Part shown: piece after piece, positions 1 to 8,806 of the stretch
Numbering within the stretch: position 1 is the stretch's first letter
How the letters are laid out: each line of letters starts with the position of its first letter
Position numbers and translations under genes: made by a program
Assembly (NCBI GenBank): GCA_040830545.1
Contig: JBFOMB010000057.1
Coordinates: forward strand, 1 to 56,105
Origin: HXMU1420-2 sp040830545
GTDB lineage: Bacteria; Pseudomonadota; Alphaproteobacteria; Rhodobacterales; Rhodobacteraceae
Length of the DNA stretch: 56,105 nucleotides
Reading direction: 5' to 3'
Notes under the pieces: generated by a model
Told to the model about the DNA's origin: nothing
The model's input: only the letters and a program-made list of their open reading frames with translations
Databases searched by the model: none

Positions 1-105
1 CACGCCCGACGGGCGGGCCCGGCCCCCCCGGAAGACCCCCCAACAAACCCCGACCACCCCAAGCGGCGACGGGCCGGCCCCGCCCCAGACGATGATATCG
101 AACAT
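1..105 (-). CDS. Small membrane protein, N-terminal part only (runs off left edge)
   Basis: Reading leftwards from the ATG at 105, an open frame of 35 codons begins MFDIIVWGGAG and continues with Gly, Val, Leu and Trp, like the first transmembrane helix of a small inner-membrane protein. An AGGAG motif lies seven bases before this ATG; another ATG at 110 sits too close to it. The gene is divergent from gapR. Past about residue 11 the reading becomes Pro/Gly/Arg rich because positions 1-90 are an almost pure C/G stretch, probably poor base calling. No function is assigned and the downstream part lies outside the window. Confidence 0.45.
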   Translation of the reverse strand, partial: MFDIIVWGGAGPSPLGVVGVCWGVFRGGRARPSGV

Positions 106-242
106 TGCATGTCTCCTGACTGCGTTTCGTCGTGCCTAGAATACCCATCACGGCGGTGCAAGATGCGCGTGGCTCTTGCAACCTTTTTGACGCCCGCGTA
201 TCCCTCAACTTCCCCAGATGCGCAGACCGACGGAGCCCCGCC

Positions 243-500
243 ATGGAAGACACCCAGAACGCCGATACCTACCGCGTCACCGCAGGCGAGTTGCGCCAGT
301 TTATCGAGCGGTTCGAGCGGCTGGAAACCGAAAAGAAGGACATCGCCGACCAGCAGAAAGAGGTGATGGCCGAAGCCAAGGCGCGCGGGTATGACACCAA
401 GGTGATGCGCAAGGTGATCGCGCTGCGCAAGCGGGACAAGGACGACATCGCCGAGGAAGAGGCGGTGTTGGAGATGTACAAATCCGCGCTGGGCATGTGA
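243..500 (+). CDS. gapR: GapR-family DNA-binding protein (DUF2312)
   Basis: The 85-residue protein begins MEDTQNADTYRV and carries the helical core of the DUF2312 family (ELRQFIERFERLETEK, then DIADQQKEVMAEAKARGYD and MRKVIALRKRDKDD). In Caulobacter the family member GapR is a nucleoid-associated protein that binds overtwisted AT-rich DNA and is needed for replication and cell-cycle progression. The start at 243 is preferred to the upstream ATG at 132: family members are about 85-90 residues and the 37 extra residues do not look conserved. It stands alone, divergent from the membrane gene on the left and convergent with modC, which ends 20 bases away. Confidence 0.9.
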   Translation: MEDTQNADTYRVTAGELRQFIERFERLETEKKDIADQQKEVMAEAKARGYDTKVMRKVIALRKRDKDDIAEEEAVLEMYKSALGM

Positions 501-519
501 GGCAGGCAATTGGGCGCGG

Positions 520-1605
520 CTATCCGCGCCCGACGTCAACCGGATCGACCGAAACGGATTTGATCACGGCATAGACCTGTTGACCGGGGTGAATGTTCAG
601 CGCCTCAGCCGACCGACGTGTGATCCTGGCAAGGATGTGGTCGCTGCCACATTGCAACTGACAGATCGTGCCCGGCCCGTCTCCTGGGCGAATGTCCGCC
701 ACTGTGACCGGCAGAATGTTCAATGCGGACATTCCCTGCGGTTCCTGCGTGGACAGCAACACGTCCTGCGCCAGAACACGCACCCGAGTTTTTGCGCCTT
801 CCTCCAGTGACATTTGCGGCAGGAACAGGCGACCGCCGGAAATCGCCAACTCGGTCAGCCCGTCGCTATGTTGGCGCGTGACGGTTGCGGGCAACAGCGC
901 GCCTGCCTGACGCACGCCGATCTGCCGCGTCAGCGCAGGATCAGACAGCACCGTTTCCGCCGGACCCGCCGTCACCACGCGCCCCTGTTCCATCACCACA
1001 ACCGTGGTCGCCAACCGCGCGATTTCCGCGACCGAGTGGCTGACATAGAGCATCGGCACGCGCAACTCGTCGCGCAGCCGTTCGAGATAGGGCAAAATCT
1101 CGGCCTTGCGCGCGGCATCGAGCGCTGCCAGCGGTTCGTCCATCAGCAGCATCCGGGGCCGGGCCAGCAACGCGCGGCCAATGGCAACCCGCTGCGTTTC
1201 TCCGCCGGACAGGGTGTCGGGCCTGCGGTCCAGCAACGGGGAGATGTCCAGCAGTGTGGCCACGTCCTCCAGCGAAGGGCCGGGCCGTTCGCGGGCAAAC
1301 CGGGTGCCATAAGTGAGGTTCGCGCGCACGGTCATATGCGGGAACAGGCGGGCGTCCTGAAACACATAGCCCAATTGCCGTTTGTGGGGCGGCACGTTCA
1401 CCCGAGCGGTGCTGTCAAACAGGGACGCGCCATCCAGCGAAATGCGACCGGCATCGGGATGCAGCAGCCCGGCAACCGCCTTGATCACGCTGGTCTTGCC
1501 CGCGCCGGACCGCCCGAACAGGGCGGTCACGCCCTCGGGCGCCTCTACGGCGACCTCCAGCGGAAACCCGGCGAGCGAGTGGCGTATGTCCAGCGTCAGG
1601 CTCAT
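520..1605 (-). CDS. modC: Molybdate ABC transporter ATP-binding protein ModC
   Basis: This 361-residue protein powers molybdate import through ModB. It has Walker A (GRSGAGKTS), the ABC signature (LSGGETQR) and Walker B (LLMDEPLAALD) in the first 200 residues. The last 100 or so form a TOBE/Mop-like molybdate-binding domain (from about TRVRVLAQDVLL), which is diagnostic of ModC. The start is set at 1605, where ATG overlaps the modB stop in an ATGA junction. A longer reading from 1632 would add nine residues and overlap modB more. It is the last gene of modA-modB-modC. Confidence 0.95.
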   Translation of the reverse strand: MSLTLDIRHSLAGFPLEVAVEAPEGVTALFGRSGAGKTSVIKAVAGLLHPDAGRISLDGASLFDSTARVNVPPHKRQLGYVFQDARLFPHMTVRANLTYGTRFARERPGPSLEDVATLLDISPLLDRRPDTLSGGETQRVAIGRALLARPRMLLMDEPLAALDAARKAEILPYLERLRDELRVPMLYVSHSVAEIARLATTVVVMEQGRVVTAGPAETVLSDPALTRQIGVRQAGALLPATVTRQHSDGLTELAISGGRLFLPQMSLEEGAKTRVRVLAQDVLLSTQEPQGMSALNILPVTVADIRPGDGPGTICQLQCGSDHILARITRRSAEALNIHPGQQVYAVIKSVSVDPVDVGRG

Positions 1606-2285
1606 CTGCGCGCTGCCCGTCGTGCGAGCCATTCGGATGCGATCAAGGCTGCCATCGACAGGACAACCGACACGATCACCAACCGCATCGCGGCGGGTTC
1701 CCCGCGGGGAACCTGCAAAAATGCATAGACGGCGGAGGGCAGGGTCTGGGTCTGGCCGGGGATGTTGGCGACAAAGGTGATGGTTGCGCCGAACTCTCCC
1801 ATCGCCTTGGCAAAGGCCAGGATCGCGCCTGCGATCACACCGGGCAGGATCAGGGGCAGGGTGATTGTGGCAAAGACCCAGAGCCGTGGTGCGCCCAATG
1901 TCGCGGCGGCCTCCTCCAGGTTGGGATCAACCGCCTCGATGGCCAAGCGGATCGCGCGGACCATCAGGGGAAAGGCCATCACCGCAGCCGCCAACACCGC
2001 GCCGGTCCAACGGAAGGCCAGCGTCAGGCCAAAGAGAGACTCCAATGCTCGCCCGCCGGGACCTTGCGGGCCGAAGGTCAGCAACAGCAGGTAGCCTGTG
2101 ACAACAGGCGGTAAGACCAGCGGCAGGTGGATCAGCCCATTCAGCACCTGCTTGCCCGGAAACTGCCAGCGGGCCAACGCGTATCCTGCCAGTATGCCAA
2201 GGGGCAGGCTCAGCAGCGTGGCCACCGTCGCCACGCGCAGCGACAGGGTGATCGCCTGCCATTCCTCGGGGCCAAAGCCGGTCAT
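1602..2285 (-). CDS. modB: Molybdate ABC transporter permease ModB
   Basis: A 227-residue integral membrane permease starting MTGFGPEEWQAITLSLRVA, with about five hydrophobic helices. The binding-protein-dependent transport signature (EEAAATLGAPRLWVFATITLPLILPGV) is the EAA loop that contacts ModC. It forms the molybdate channel in the inner membrane. The start at 2285 forms an ATGA overlap with the modA stop; the upstream in-frame start at 2351 would lie inside modA and gives a non-membrane leader. Stop and modC start also overlap by four bases, so all three genes are translationally coupled. Confidence 0.94.
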   Translation of the reverse strand: MTGFGPEEWQAITLSLRVATVATLLSLPLGILAGYALARWQFPGKQVLNGLIHLPLVLPPVVTGYLLLLTFGPQGPGGRALESLFGLTLAFRWTGAVLAAAVMAFPLMVRAIRLAIEAVDPNLEEAAATLGAPRLWVFATITLPLILPGVIAGAILAFAKAMGEFGATITFVANIPGQTQTLPSAVYAFLQVPRGEPAAMRLVIVSVVLSMAALIASEWLARRAARR

Positions 2286-3058
2286 GGGGCAGGGGCGGGC
2301 AGGAACCCGTGATCGAGGAAGTTGGTTTGCGCCTCTGGCCCGGTGAGCCACGTCCAGAAGGCCGACGCCTCTGGCGTGGCATCCCCCAGCAACGCGGCGG
2401 GATAGAGGATCGGATCGTGGCTGTCCGGTGGGATGTCCGCCATGACCTTCACTGACGGATCGGCGCGCGCATCGGTGTGATACACAATCCCGTAGGAGGC
2501 CGCCCCCGTCGCCACCAACCGCAGCGCGGCGCGCACATTATCTGTCTGCGCAACACGCGGGGACAATTGGTCCCACAGTCCAAGGGTTTCCAGGGCCTGC
2601 TGGCCATAGATGCCTGCCGGGACCGCCTGGACCAGCGCCATGGCCAGTCGATCCTGCGCCAAAGCTTCTATCAGTGACGTGCCGGGCGTCAGAGAAACAG
2701 GCGCTGCATCCGGCGTGGAGATCAGAACCAATCGGTTCGACAGCAAATCCACACGTTGCGCCACCCGTCCGGCGTCGTCCACGTGGTCCATCCACAAGGT
2801 GTTGGCCGACAGGAAGATGTCAGCCGGCGCACCCAATGCAATCTGCCGGGCCAGAACGGAACTGCCAGCATAGGTTAACGAAATCGCCTCGCCCGAACGG
2901 TCCGTATACGCGGCGGTAACCTCATCCAGTGCCGTCTTCAGGCTGGCTGCGGCAAACACACGGGTCTCAGCCGTCGCCACAACCGCAAACGCCAGCCACG
3001 CCATTGCCGCCAACACAATGCGCCAAAGCGCGTCAAAAGCCCGCTGTTTCCGGTTCAT
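2282..3058 (-). CDS. modA: Molybdate-binding periplasmic protein ModA
   Basis: A 258-residue solute-binding protein. A signal peptide of about 30 residues (a hydrophobic run ending AVVATAET) is followed by the ModA pattern VFAAASLKTALDEV, SLTYAGSSVLARQIALGAPADIFLSA, and a later GAASYGIVYHTDA segment. It captures molybdate (or tungstate) in the periplasm and delivers it to ModBC for molybdenum-cofactor enzymes. It is the first gene of the operon. I saw neither a ModE-type operator nor a Moco riboswitch in the short region upstream, but this was judged by eye only. Confidence 0.94.
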   Translation of the reverse strand: MNRKQRAFDALWRIVLAAMAWLAFAVVATAETRVFAAASLKTALDEVTAAYTDRSGEAISLTYAGSSVLARQIALGAPADIFLSANTLWMDHVDDAGRVAQRVDLLSNRLVLISTPDAAPVSLTPGTSLIEALAQDRLAMALVQAVPAGIYGQQALETLGLWDQLSPRVAQTDNVRAALRLVATGAASYGIVYHTDARADPSVKVMADIPPDSHDPILYPAALLGDATPEASAFWTWLTGPEAQTNFLDHGFLPAPAP

Positions 3059-3100
3059 TGGAAAGATATGCCGCCCGCACGACCCAAGGGCAAGCCCGCC

Positions 3101-3976
3101 TCACGGTTCGATGAAGTAGACACCGGGGATACGCTGAATGCGGAACACATCCTCGTCATAAATCTCGGTCAGTTCTTCGACAAAATCCTCGTCCCAATCG
3201 GGCAGGTCCAGTTCCTCTTCCAACTGATCCTCCAGCGCGAACTTGTCCAGGAAGGCTGAGATCACGCGACGCAGCTGCATCTCGCTCAACTCCGGATGCT
3301 CGGCCACATAGGATTCCAGCCGCTTCATGCCCTCATCCGACATGATTTCGCGCAGCAAATCAAACCGCCCGATGATCGGCGCACCCGGGTCCAGCCCCGC
3401 CATTTCGCGCACGATCTGTTCCCAGATCAGCGGCGTATCTTCGTTGCACCAAACGGTGATACCCACATTCGGGGCCGCTTGCCGCACCCGGGTCAGCGTT
3501 TCGGACCAGCGGATGTGGCGGGGGTCCACTCCGCCTGTGAACGCTTCAAAATCGGTCTGTGGCGAGTGTTTGAAAATTGCGGGAAGGAAGCTGGCTGGAT
3601 TGCGAATGCCGATGAACATTTCGATCTGGTCATGTGGGAACAGCTCGCTCATCCCGGCGACGCGGGAATCGGCCATGGGATAGATCGCGCCATGCCGCAT
3701 GGACGCGCGCGGCGCACCGAAAAAGTTCGTGTTGGACAGGATCATCCTGTCGGCCTGTGCGTCGTCCAGAATGGCGTCCAGCAACACCTCGCGCGCTTCT
3801 GGTGAGGGCGGCGCGCTTTTGAGCGCGTTCAGGGTCTTTTTCAGCAACCCCCGATACCGTCCCGGCCCCGGAACGGCGATCCCGAGCCCGGCAAACTCGG
3901 TCGTATTGCGCATGACACATTTGAGCAGGCGGTCTTCGTCGGTGAAGTGTGCGCCGGTATGAATGACGATCTGCAT
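3101..3976 (-). CDS. Conserved hypothetical protein, possible sulfotransferase-like fold
   Basis: A 291-residue soluble protein beginning MQIVIHTGAHFTDEDRLLKC. The opening beta strand plus HTGAH loop, followed by a strand-helix pattern (MILSNTNFFGAP, then FIGIRNPASFLPAIFKH), recalls P-loop sulfotransferase-like proteins of roseobacters, where an RxP segment binds the sulfate donor. No canonical GxxxSGTT loop is present, so this is only a suggestion. The C-terminus is acidic (EEELDLPDWDEDFVEELTE). The start at 3976 is chosen because the 16 upstream residues are polar and unlike a protein start. It lies between modA (same strand, 42 bases away) and tRNA-Thr. Confidence 0.7.
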   Translation of the reverse strand: MQIVIHTGAHFTDEDRLLKCVMRNTTEFAGLGIAVPGPGRYRGLLKKTLNALKSAPPSPEAREVLLDAILDDAQADRMILSNTNFFGAPRASMRHGAIYPMADSRVAGMSELFPHDQIEMFIGIRNPASFLPAIFKHSPQTDFEAFTGGVDPRHIRWSETLTRVRQAAPNVGITVWCNEDTPLIWEQIVREMAGLDPGAPIIGRFDLLREIMSDEGMKRLESYVAEHPELSEMQLRRVISAFLDKFALEDQLEEELDLPDWDEDFVEELTEIYDEDVFRIQRIPGVYFIEP

Positions 3977-4121
3977 GTTGGTCTGTTTTTGTCTGCCTGA
4001 CCATTCCCCTGTTTGCCCAATCAATCAGGTTTGCGCCGCCGTGACAACGGAACGCCCTGTCGCGGAGGGGTGGAAATTGCATCTTGCGCAGCGGTCCATG
4101 ATTCCGTATTCGGTCGCGCGT

Positions 4122-4197
4122 GCCCCTATAGCTCAGCTGGTAGAGCAACTGATTTGTAATCAGTAGGTCCGCGGTTCGAGTCCGTGTGGGGGCACCA
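4122..4197 (+). tRNA. tRNA-Thr (anticodon TGT)
   Basis: A full cloverleaf is visible. The 7-bp acceptor pairs GCCCCTA with TGGGGGC (one G-T pair), the anticodon stem is ACTGA/TCAGT with loop TTTGTAA giving anticodon TGT, and the T loop is GTTCGAGTC. Discriminator A and an encoded CCA occupy 4194-4197. It reads ACA codons. Confidence 0.96.
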
Positions 4198-4356
4198 CTG
4201 AAATCCTGAAAAACAACCTTTTGGGCTGTCTATTGGTTCCCTTGGTGGATCGTCAGGTTCTGTCGCGTGCGGATTGCGCGAAGGTTTGTTTGTCCAGCGT
4301 CGTGATAGCGCGACTCACCACCTTGCGTTTTTCATGTCGGTCCCACGATTCATTTG

Positions 4357-6009
4357 TCACGTGGCGCTGTCAGGACGGATGCTGGCCACGTCCAGCCTGG
4401 CCTCAAGCGCGCGTCCGACGCGAAGTATTGTGCCTTCGTCAAACAACCGTCCCCAAAGCGAAATGCCGCTGGGCACGGTGTGGGTCTGGTCGATCTGTTC
4501 TTCTGTCGGGGCGTTGATGCGGCTTGTGTGCAAGCCACCCAAGTCGCGCGTGCTTGCATCCGCAAACCCTGCGCGCAGATGCAAACACGGATGCCCTGTG
4601 AAGTTGGAAGCGATGAGCATCGGGCCAGTCGAAAACGGCCCGACCAGCACGTCGATGCCTTGGAACAGATCATCCAGCGCCTGCATCACCTGATACCGCA
4701 GCCGATCCAGTTGCACGTGATCCACCGCTGACAGGAACCGCGCCTGACGGAACTTGTTCGGCCAGGCGTCACCGTCCTGCCGGGCCAGCGAGTCATCCTG
4801 GTTGGTGAGTGTCAGATCCTCAAATGCGGCGGCGGATTCCGCAAACAGGATGTTCATCAGCGAGGCATAGGGCAGATCCGGCAGGCTGACCTCGACGACA
4901 TCACACCCAAGCTGGCAGATCGCGGTCAGGGCCGCGCGATCGATGTCGTCAGCGCCATCGTCAAAAGCAGCGGGCAGATAGCCGATTTTCAGTCCGCTGA
5001 TGTCCTGTTCTTTGTCGTAAGAGAAGCGGGCCGAAATGGAGCCAAGGTCATTGGGATCTGGTCCGTTGATCGCATCAAGGACAAGCGCCGTGTCATCCAC
5101 GCCCCGGCAAATCGGTCCGACCTTGTCCAGGCTCCAGCACAGCGCCATGGCCCCCGCGCGACTGACCCGGCCAAAGGTGGGCCGTAGCCCTGTTGTCCCG
5201 CACCGTTGGCTGGGGGATGTAATCGATCCAAGCGTTTCCGTTCCGATGGCAAACGCACAAAGCCCCGCCGCCGTGGCCGCGGCTGATCCTGCGCTGGATC
5301 CCGAGGAACCTTCGTCGAGGTTGAACGGGTTGCGTGTCTGGCCGCCATACCAAACGTCGCCATAGGCAAGCGCGCCCAGCGTTGTTTTGCCCAGCAACAC
5401 GGCACCGGCCTCACGCAACAGTGTAACGATACGCGCGTCTGTCTGCGGAACCCGGTCGCGATAGGGCTCTGCCCCCCAGCCGGTTGCTATCCCTTTGGTG
5501 TCGAACAGGTCCTTCAATCCGTAGGGAATACCATGCAACGGTCCGAGATGGTCGCCGTTGCCCAACCGTGCATCCATCGCCTTGGCCTCGGACATGGCCA
5601 GATCAGCGGTCACGGTTGCATAACACAACAGGTGCGGGTTCAGCCTGTCGATCCGGTCCAGATAAATTCGGGTCAGACGGCAACTGGTGAGAGCGCCAGA
5701 AGCAATCCAGGCGGCGAGCTGCGGAAGCGTGGCAAAGGCGATGTCGGTATCATTGTCCGGCAACGGGACATCATCCGCCCGGACACTGACGCCCTGTTTT
5801 GTCGGCATGACGAAGCCCGGCAGGCGCGGGTCAAAGCGGCTGGCCATGGGCACACTGTTGTCCAGTGGCATGGCCCGGCGCGCCTGCGCCTGCAGAATTT
5901 GCGCCTCGATCGTGGTGACCATCTGTGCGCGTTCTTCTGGCGTGTATGCGATGCCCGTCAGACGTTCCGCCGCCTGAATGTCGCTGGTTGAGATATCTGT
6001 TTCCGACAT
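4357..6009 (-). CDS. Amidase-signature family hydrolase
   Basis: A 550-residue amidase of the Ser-cisSer-Lys class. The catalytic Lys lies in HGIPYGLKDLFDTKG, and the Gly/Ser-rich signature runs through SSGSSAGSAAATAAG and TETLGSITSPSQRCGTTGLRP, with the nucleophilic Ser in the last block. The family includes GatA, but the long N-terminal helical region (about 90 residues before DDVPLPDNDTDIAF) and the lack of gatB/gatC neighbours argue for a stand-alone amide hydrolase. The start at 6009 has an AGGGGGGA ribosome site upstream and gives MSETDISTSDIQ. It is divergent from the gamma-glutamyltransferase-like gene, with 165 bases between starts, so the two may share a promoter region and a substrate path. 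Confidence 0.88.
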   Translation of the reverse strand: MSETDISTSDIQAAERLTGIAYTPEERAQMVTTIEAQILQAQARRAMPLDNSVPMASRFDPRLPGFVMPTKQGVSVRADDVPLPDNDTDIAFATLPQLAAWIASGALTSCRLTRIYLDRIDRLNPHLLCYATVTADLAMSEAKAMDARLGNGDHLGPLHGIPYGLKDLFDTKGIATGWGAEPYRDRVPQTDARIVTLLREAGAVLLGKTTLGALAYGDVWYGGQTRNPFNLDEGSSGSSAGSAAATAAGLCAFAIGTETLGSITSPSQRCGTTGLRPTFGRVSRAGAMALCWSLDKVGPICRGVDDTALVLDAINGPDPNDLGSISARFSYDKEQDISGLKIGYLPAAFDDGADDIDRAALTAICQLGCDVVEVSLPDLPYASLMNILFAESAAAFEDLTLTNQDDSLARQDGDAWPNKFRQARFLSAVDHVQLDRLRYQVMQALDDLFQGIDVLVGPFSTGPMLIASNFTGHPCLHLRAGFADASTRDLGGLHTSRINAPTEEQIDQTHTVPSGISLWGRLFDEGTILRVGRALEARLDVASIRPDSAT

Positions 6010-6174
6010 GTCGTCCCCCCTGGCACCGGTATTTCCCAGGTGACCAGAGAAGTACAGTTGCCGGGTCACGGGGCCGAGCTGATCAACATTGCGTGTCATC
6101 TTGGCTCTGGCGGTCAAAGCAATGTAATCAAGCGGGGTGACATCGTCCGCCACCCCTGCCTGAAAGGACCCGTT

Positions 6175-7770
6175 ATGCAGTTGCGCCCTTATCATTCCTA
6201 TCCGTCGCGCCGGTCCGCCGTGGTGGCCCGGAACGTTGTCAGCACCTCTCAGCCTTTGGCAGCGCAGGCCGGGTTGTCCATGCTGGCGCGAGGCGGGAAC
6301 GCCGTGGATGCGGCCATCGCCACCGCCATCACCCTGACGGTCGTGGAGCCGACAGGCAATGGTGTCGGGTCGGATGCGTTCTGTATCCTTTGGGACGGCA
6401 GCAATCTGCACGGTCTCAACGCATCCGGTCGCGCGCCTGCGGCCTGGACCCAGGACTATTTCAAAGGTCATGAAAGCGTGCCTTTCCATGGATGGGACAG
6501 CGTGACGGTGCCGGGCGCTGTGTCAGCTTGGGTCACTCTGTCGGAGCGGTTTGGGAAACTGCCTTTTGAAACCTTGTTCGAACCGGCAATTGGCCATGCC
6601 GAACAGGGGTTTCCCGTTTCTCCGATCATCGCGAAACTGTGGGACATCGGGGGCAGTCGATTGGCAGATCAGCCGGGTTTTGCCGCGAATTTCCTGCCCG
6701 ACGGACGCGCGCCAAAGGCAGGAGAATTTTATGCAAACACCGGATTGGCCCGCAGCCTGCGCCTGATCGCTGAAACGCGAGGGGCCGCGTTTTACGAAGG
6801 GGAACTGGCCGAAAAGATCGAAGCCTTTGCCAAGCAGCACGATGCGGCCATGCGGGTGTCCGATCTGGCCGCGCACAAGGCTGATTGGTGCGGTACAATC
6901 AGCCAGCCCTTTGATGATCTGGACCTGCATCAAATCCCCCCCAACGGTCAGGGCATTGCCGGGCTGATGGCGCTGGGCATGCTGAATCACACCGGCATCC
7001 GGGACATGGATGCAGACGACCCGCGCGCCCTGCACCTGCAGATCGAGGCAATGAAGCTCGCCCTTAAAGACACCGAAGAATATGTCGGCGATCTGGATCA
7101 CATGACCCGCGTGACGCCCGAGGCGATGCTGGACCCCGGATACCTGGCCGAGCGTGCGGCGCTGATTGACCCGGACAAGGCCACGGATTTCAAGACAGGA
7201 ACGCCGCCTGCGCGCGGAACAGTCTATCTGACGGCAGCGGATGCGTCGGGGATGATGGTGTCGTTCATTCAGTCGAACTATGCCGGTTTCGGATCCGGTG
7301 TTGTGGTGCCCGGCACCGGCATTCACCTGCAAAACCGGGGGGCGGGCTTCTCGCTGGACCCGAACAGCCAGAACGTGGTTGCGCCAGGCAAACGTCCGTT
7401 CCACACCATCATTCCCGCCTTCCTGATGAAAAACGGTGCCCCGCTGATGAGCTTTGGTGTCATGGGTGGACCGATGCAGGCGCAAGGGCATTTGCAGATG
7501 ACGCTGCGCACGCAGCTTTGGGATCAGGATGTGCAAATGGCCGTTGATGCGCCACGTTGGCGGGTGACCGGCGGGCTGGGGCTGGCCTGCGAGGACAGTT
7601 TCCCGGCGGCCACGCTGGAGGCGCTGTCGGGCATGGGACATGTGGTCGAGTGCGAAGCGCCTGACAATGCCTTTGGCTTTGGTGGGGCTCAGATTGCGAT
7701 GAAGCTGGACAATGGCACCTATGCGGCAGCGTCCGAGCCACGCAAGGATGGGCACGCGGTTGGTTTCTAG
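6175..7770 (+). CDS. Gamma-glutamyltransferase family N-terminal-nucleophile hydrolase
   Basis: A 531-residue member of the family that autocleaves ahead of a Thr nucleophile. The N-terminal block SMLARGGNAVDAAIATAITLTVVEPTGNG is typical, and the predicted cleavage is before Thr 349 in RGTVYLTAADASG, followed by FIQSNYAGFGSG. No signal peptide is seen, so unlike classical periplasmic GGT it is probably cytoplasmic; such members often act on acyl or amide bonds other than glutathione. The start at 6175 is chosen for AAAGGA six bases upstream; the frame is open back to 6040 without family similarity. It faces the amidase gene divergently and converges with the ABC permease gene. Confidence 0.87.
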   Translation: MQLRPYHSYPSRRSAVVARNVVSTSQPLAAQAGLSMLARGGNAVDAAIATAITLTVVEPTGNGVGSDAFCILWDGSNLHGLNASGRAPAAWTQDYFKGHESVPFHGWDSVTVPGAVSAWVTLSERFGKLPFETLFEPAIGHAEQGFPVSPIIAKLWDIGGSRLADQPGFAANFLPDGRAPKAGEFYANTGLARSLRLIAETRGAAFYEGELAEKIEAFAKQHDAAMRVSDLAAHKADWCGTISQPFDDLDLHQIPPNGQGIAGLMALGMLNHTGIRDMDADDPRALHLQIEAMKLALKDTEEYVGDLDHMTRVTPEAMLDPGYLAERAALIDPDKATDFKTGTPPARGTVYLTAADASGMMVSFIQSNYAGFGSGVVVPGTGIHLQNRGAGFSLDPNSQNVVAPGKRPFHTIIPAFLMKNGAPLMSFGVMGGPMQAQGHLQMTLRTQLWDQDVQMAVDAPRWRVTGGLGLACEDSFPAATLEALSGMGHVVECEAPDNAFGFGGAQIAMKLDNGTYAAASEPRKDGHAVGF

Positions 7771-8038
7771 GCGCGGGCGACTTCCTTCTTTCGCCACTGG
7801 TTTTGTGAATGCGTGAACCGGATGGGAGCATCGCAGCAGGACGCGTGGTCATGCGGCCAAACAGGCCGAGATCGGGTTTGTTGCCCCGTGAGGATCGTCC
7901 GCGTGGTTGCTTCAGGATGCTGGCCGACCAAACGCTCTGTCTTCACATAGAAAGGACAGAGATTGATAGAGCATTCCAAAGGCTCAAGACCGCGTATCGC
8001 ATGAGATCAAGGTGGTGTTCTGACCGTCAGCGCAGAGA
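7771..8038. other. Intergenic stretch between convergent genes
   Basis: This 268-base stretch lies between the GGT-like gene and the ABC permease, which converge. Short open frames exist on both strands, but none has a ribosome site or a recognisable protein pattern. I see no clear terminator and no transposon ends. Confidence 0.5.
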
Positions 8039-8806
8039 TCACGCCGGCGCGCGTTCTGCCCAGCCGGCAAAGGTGCGTTCCAACGCGACGACCACGTAGT
8101 AAAGCACGATACCCAGAACCGCCAAGGCGATCAGGACCGCGAACATCAGGGGGTAGTCGGAATTGGTTTTGCCGCTGTCGAACAAGGCGCCCAAACCTCG
8201 ACCATGGGGGCTGACGATTTCCATCAGGTTCGTGCCGATGAAGGCCAGCGTAACGGACACTTTCAGCGCGCCAAAGAATTCCGGCAGAGTTTTGGGCAAT
8301 GCGATTTTCCAGAAGATCGTGGTTTGTGATGCGCCTAGCGACCTCAGGATGTCGCGGTATTCCGGTTCCAGCGTCGAGAGCCCGATCGAGACGGAGACAG
8401 CAATCGGAAAGAACGAGATCATGAAGGCAATCAATACCGTGTTGAAGTCGTGCGCTCCCACAAACATCAGTGCCACGATGGGCACAACGGTGGCCTTGGG
8501 GATCGCGTTGAAGCCAACCAAAAGCGGATAGAGCGCATCGCGCATCGTGCGCGAAAAGCCCATGATCATGCCGATGGCCGTACCCACGACAATGGCCAGG
8601 AGGAGGCCCAGAACCGTGCGCCACAGCGTTTGCCAGCCCATGACCAGGAACAGGTTCCAGTACCGTTCATAGGCAGGGATCAGATCGCTGGGCGAGGCCA
8701 TCTTGTAGTTTGGCCAGCCCATGACCCAAACCAGCGCCTCCCACAGCACAAGGAAGATGATGATCGCGATTGTGGGCACCAGGATTTTTCGGAACGTCGG
8801 GTTCAT
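8039..8806 (-). CDS. ABC transporter permease, NitT/TauT (SsuC/ThiX-like) type
   Basis: A 255-residue inner-membrane permease with about six hydrophobic segments and the EAA-loop pattern EYRDILRSLGASQTTIFWKIALPKTLPEFFGALKV. It would form the channel for the solute captured by the binding protein at 9650-10660. Its ATG overlaps the stop of the ATPase gene in an ATGA junction. The family covers sulfonates, nitrate, taurine, pyrimidine precursors and riboflavin-like compounds; sequence alone does not pick one. Confidence 0.9.
   Translation of the reverse strand: MNPTFRKILVPTIAIIIFLVLWEALVWVMGWPNYKMASPSDLIPAYERYWNLFLVMGWQTLWRTVLGLLLAIVVGTAIGMIMGFSRTMRDALYPLLVGFNAIPKATVVPIVALMFVGAHDFNTVLIAFMISFFPIAVSVSIGLSTLEPEYRDILRSLGASQTTIFWKIALPKTLPEFFGALKVSVTLAFIGTNLMEIVSPHGRGLGALFDSGKTNSDYPLMFAVLIALAVLGIVLYYVVVALERTFAGWAERAPA

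Noticed and set aside
814..1728. Long plus-strand open frame opposite modC/modB
   Set aside because: It is fully antisense to the molybdate genes, rich in Arg/Gln/His, without ribosome site or family pattern; typical shadow of GC-rich coding sequence.
6523..7797. 424-codon minus-strand frame opposite the GGT-like gene
   Set aside because: Composition (Arg, Gln, His rich) is that of an antisense shadow and the sense protein has clear family motifs.
7809..8099. 96-codon plus-strand frame between the GGT-like and permease genes
   Set aside because: Overlaps the permease gene end, Arg-rich, no ribosome site; no transposase remnant could be recognised.
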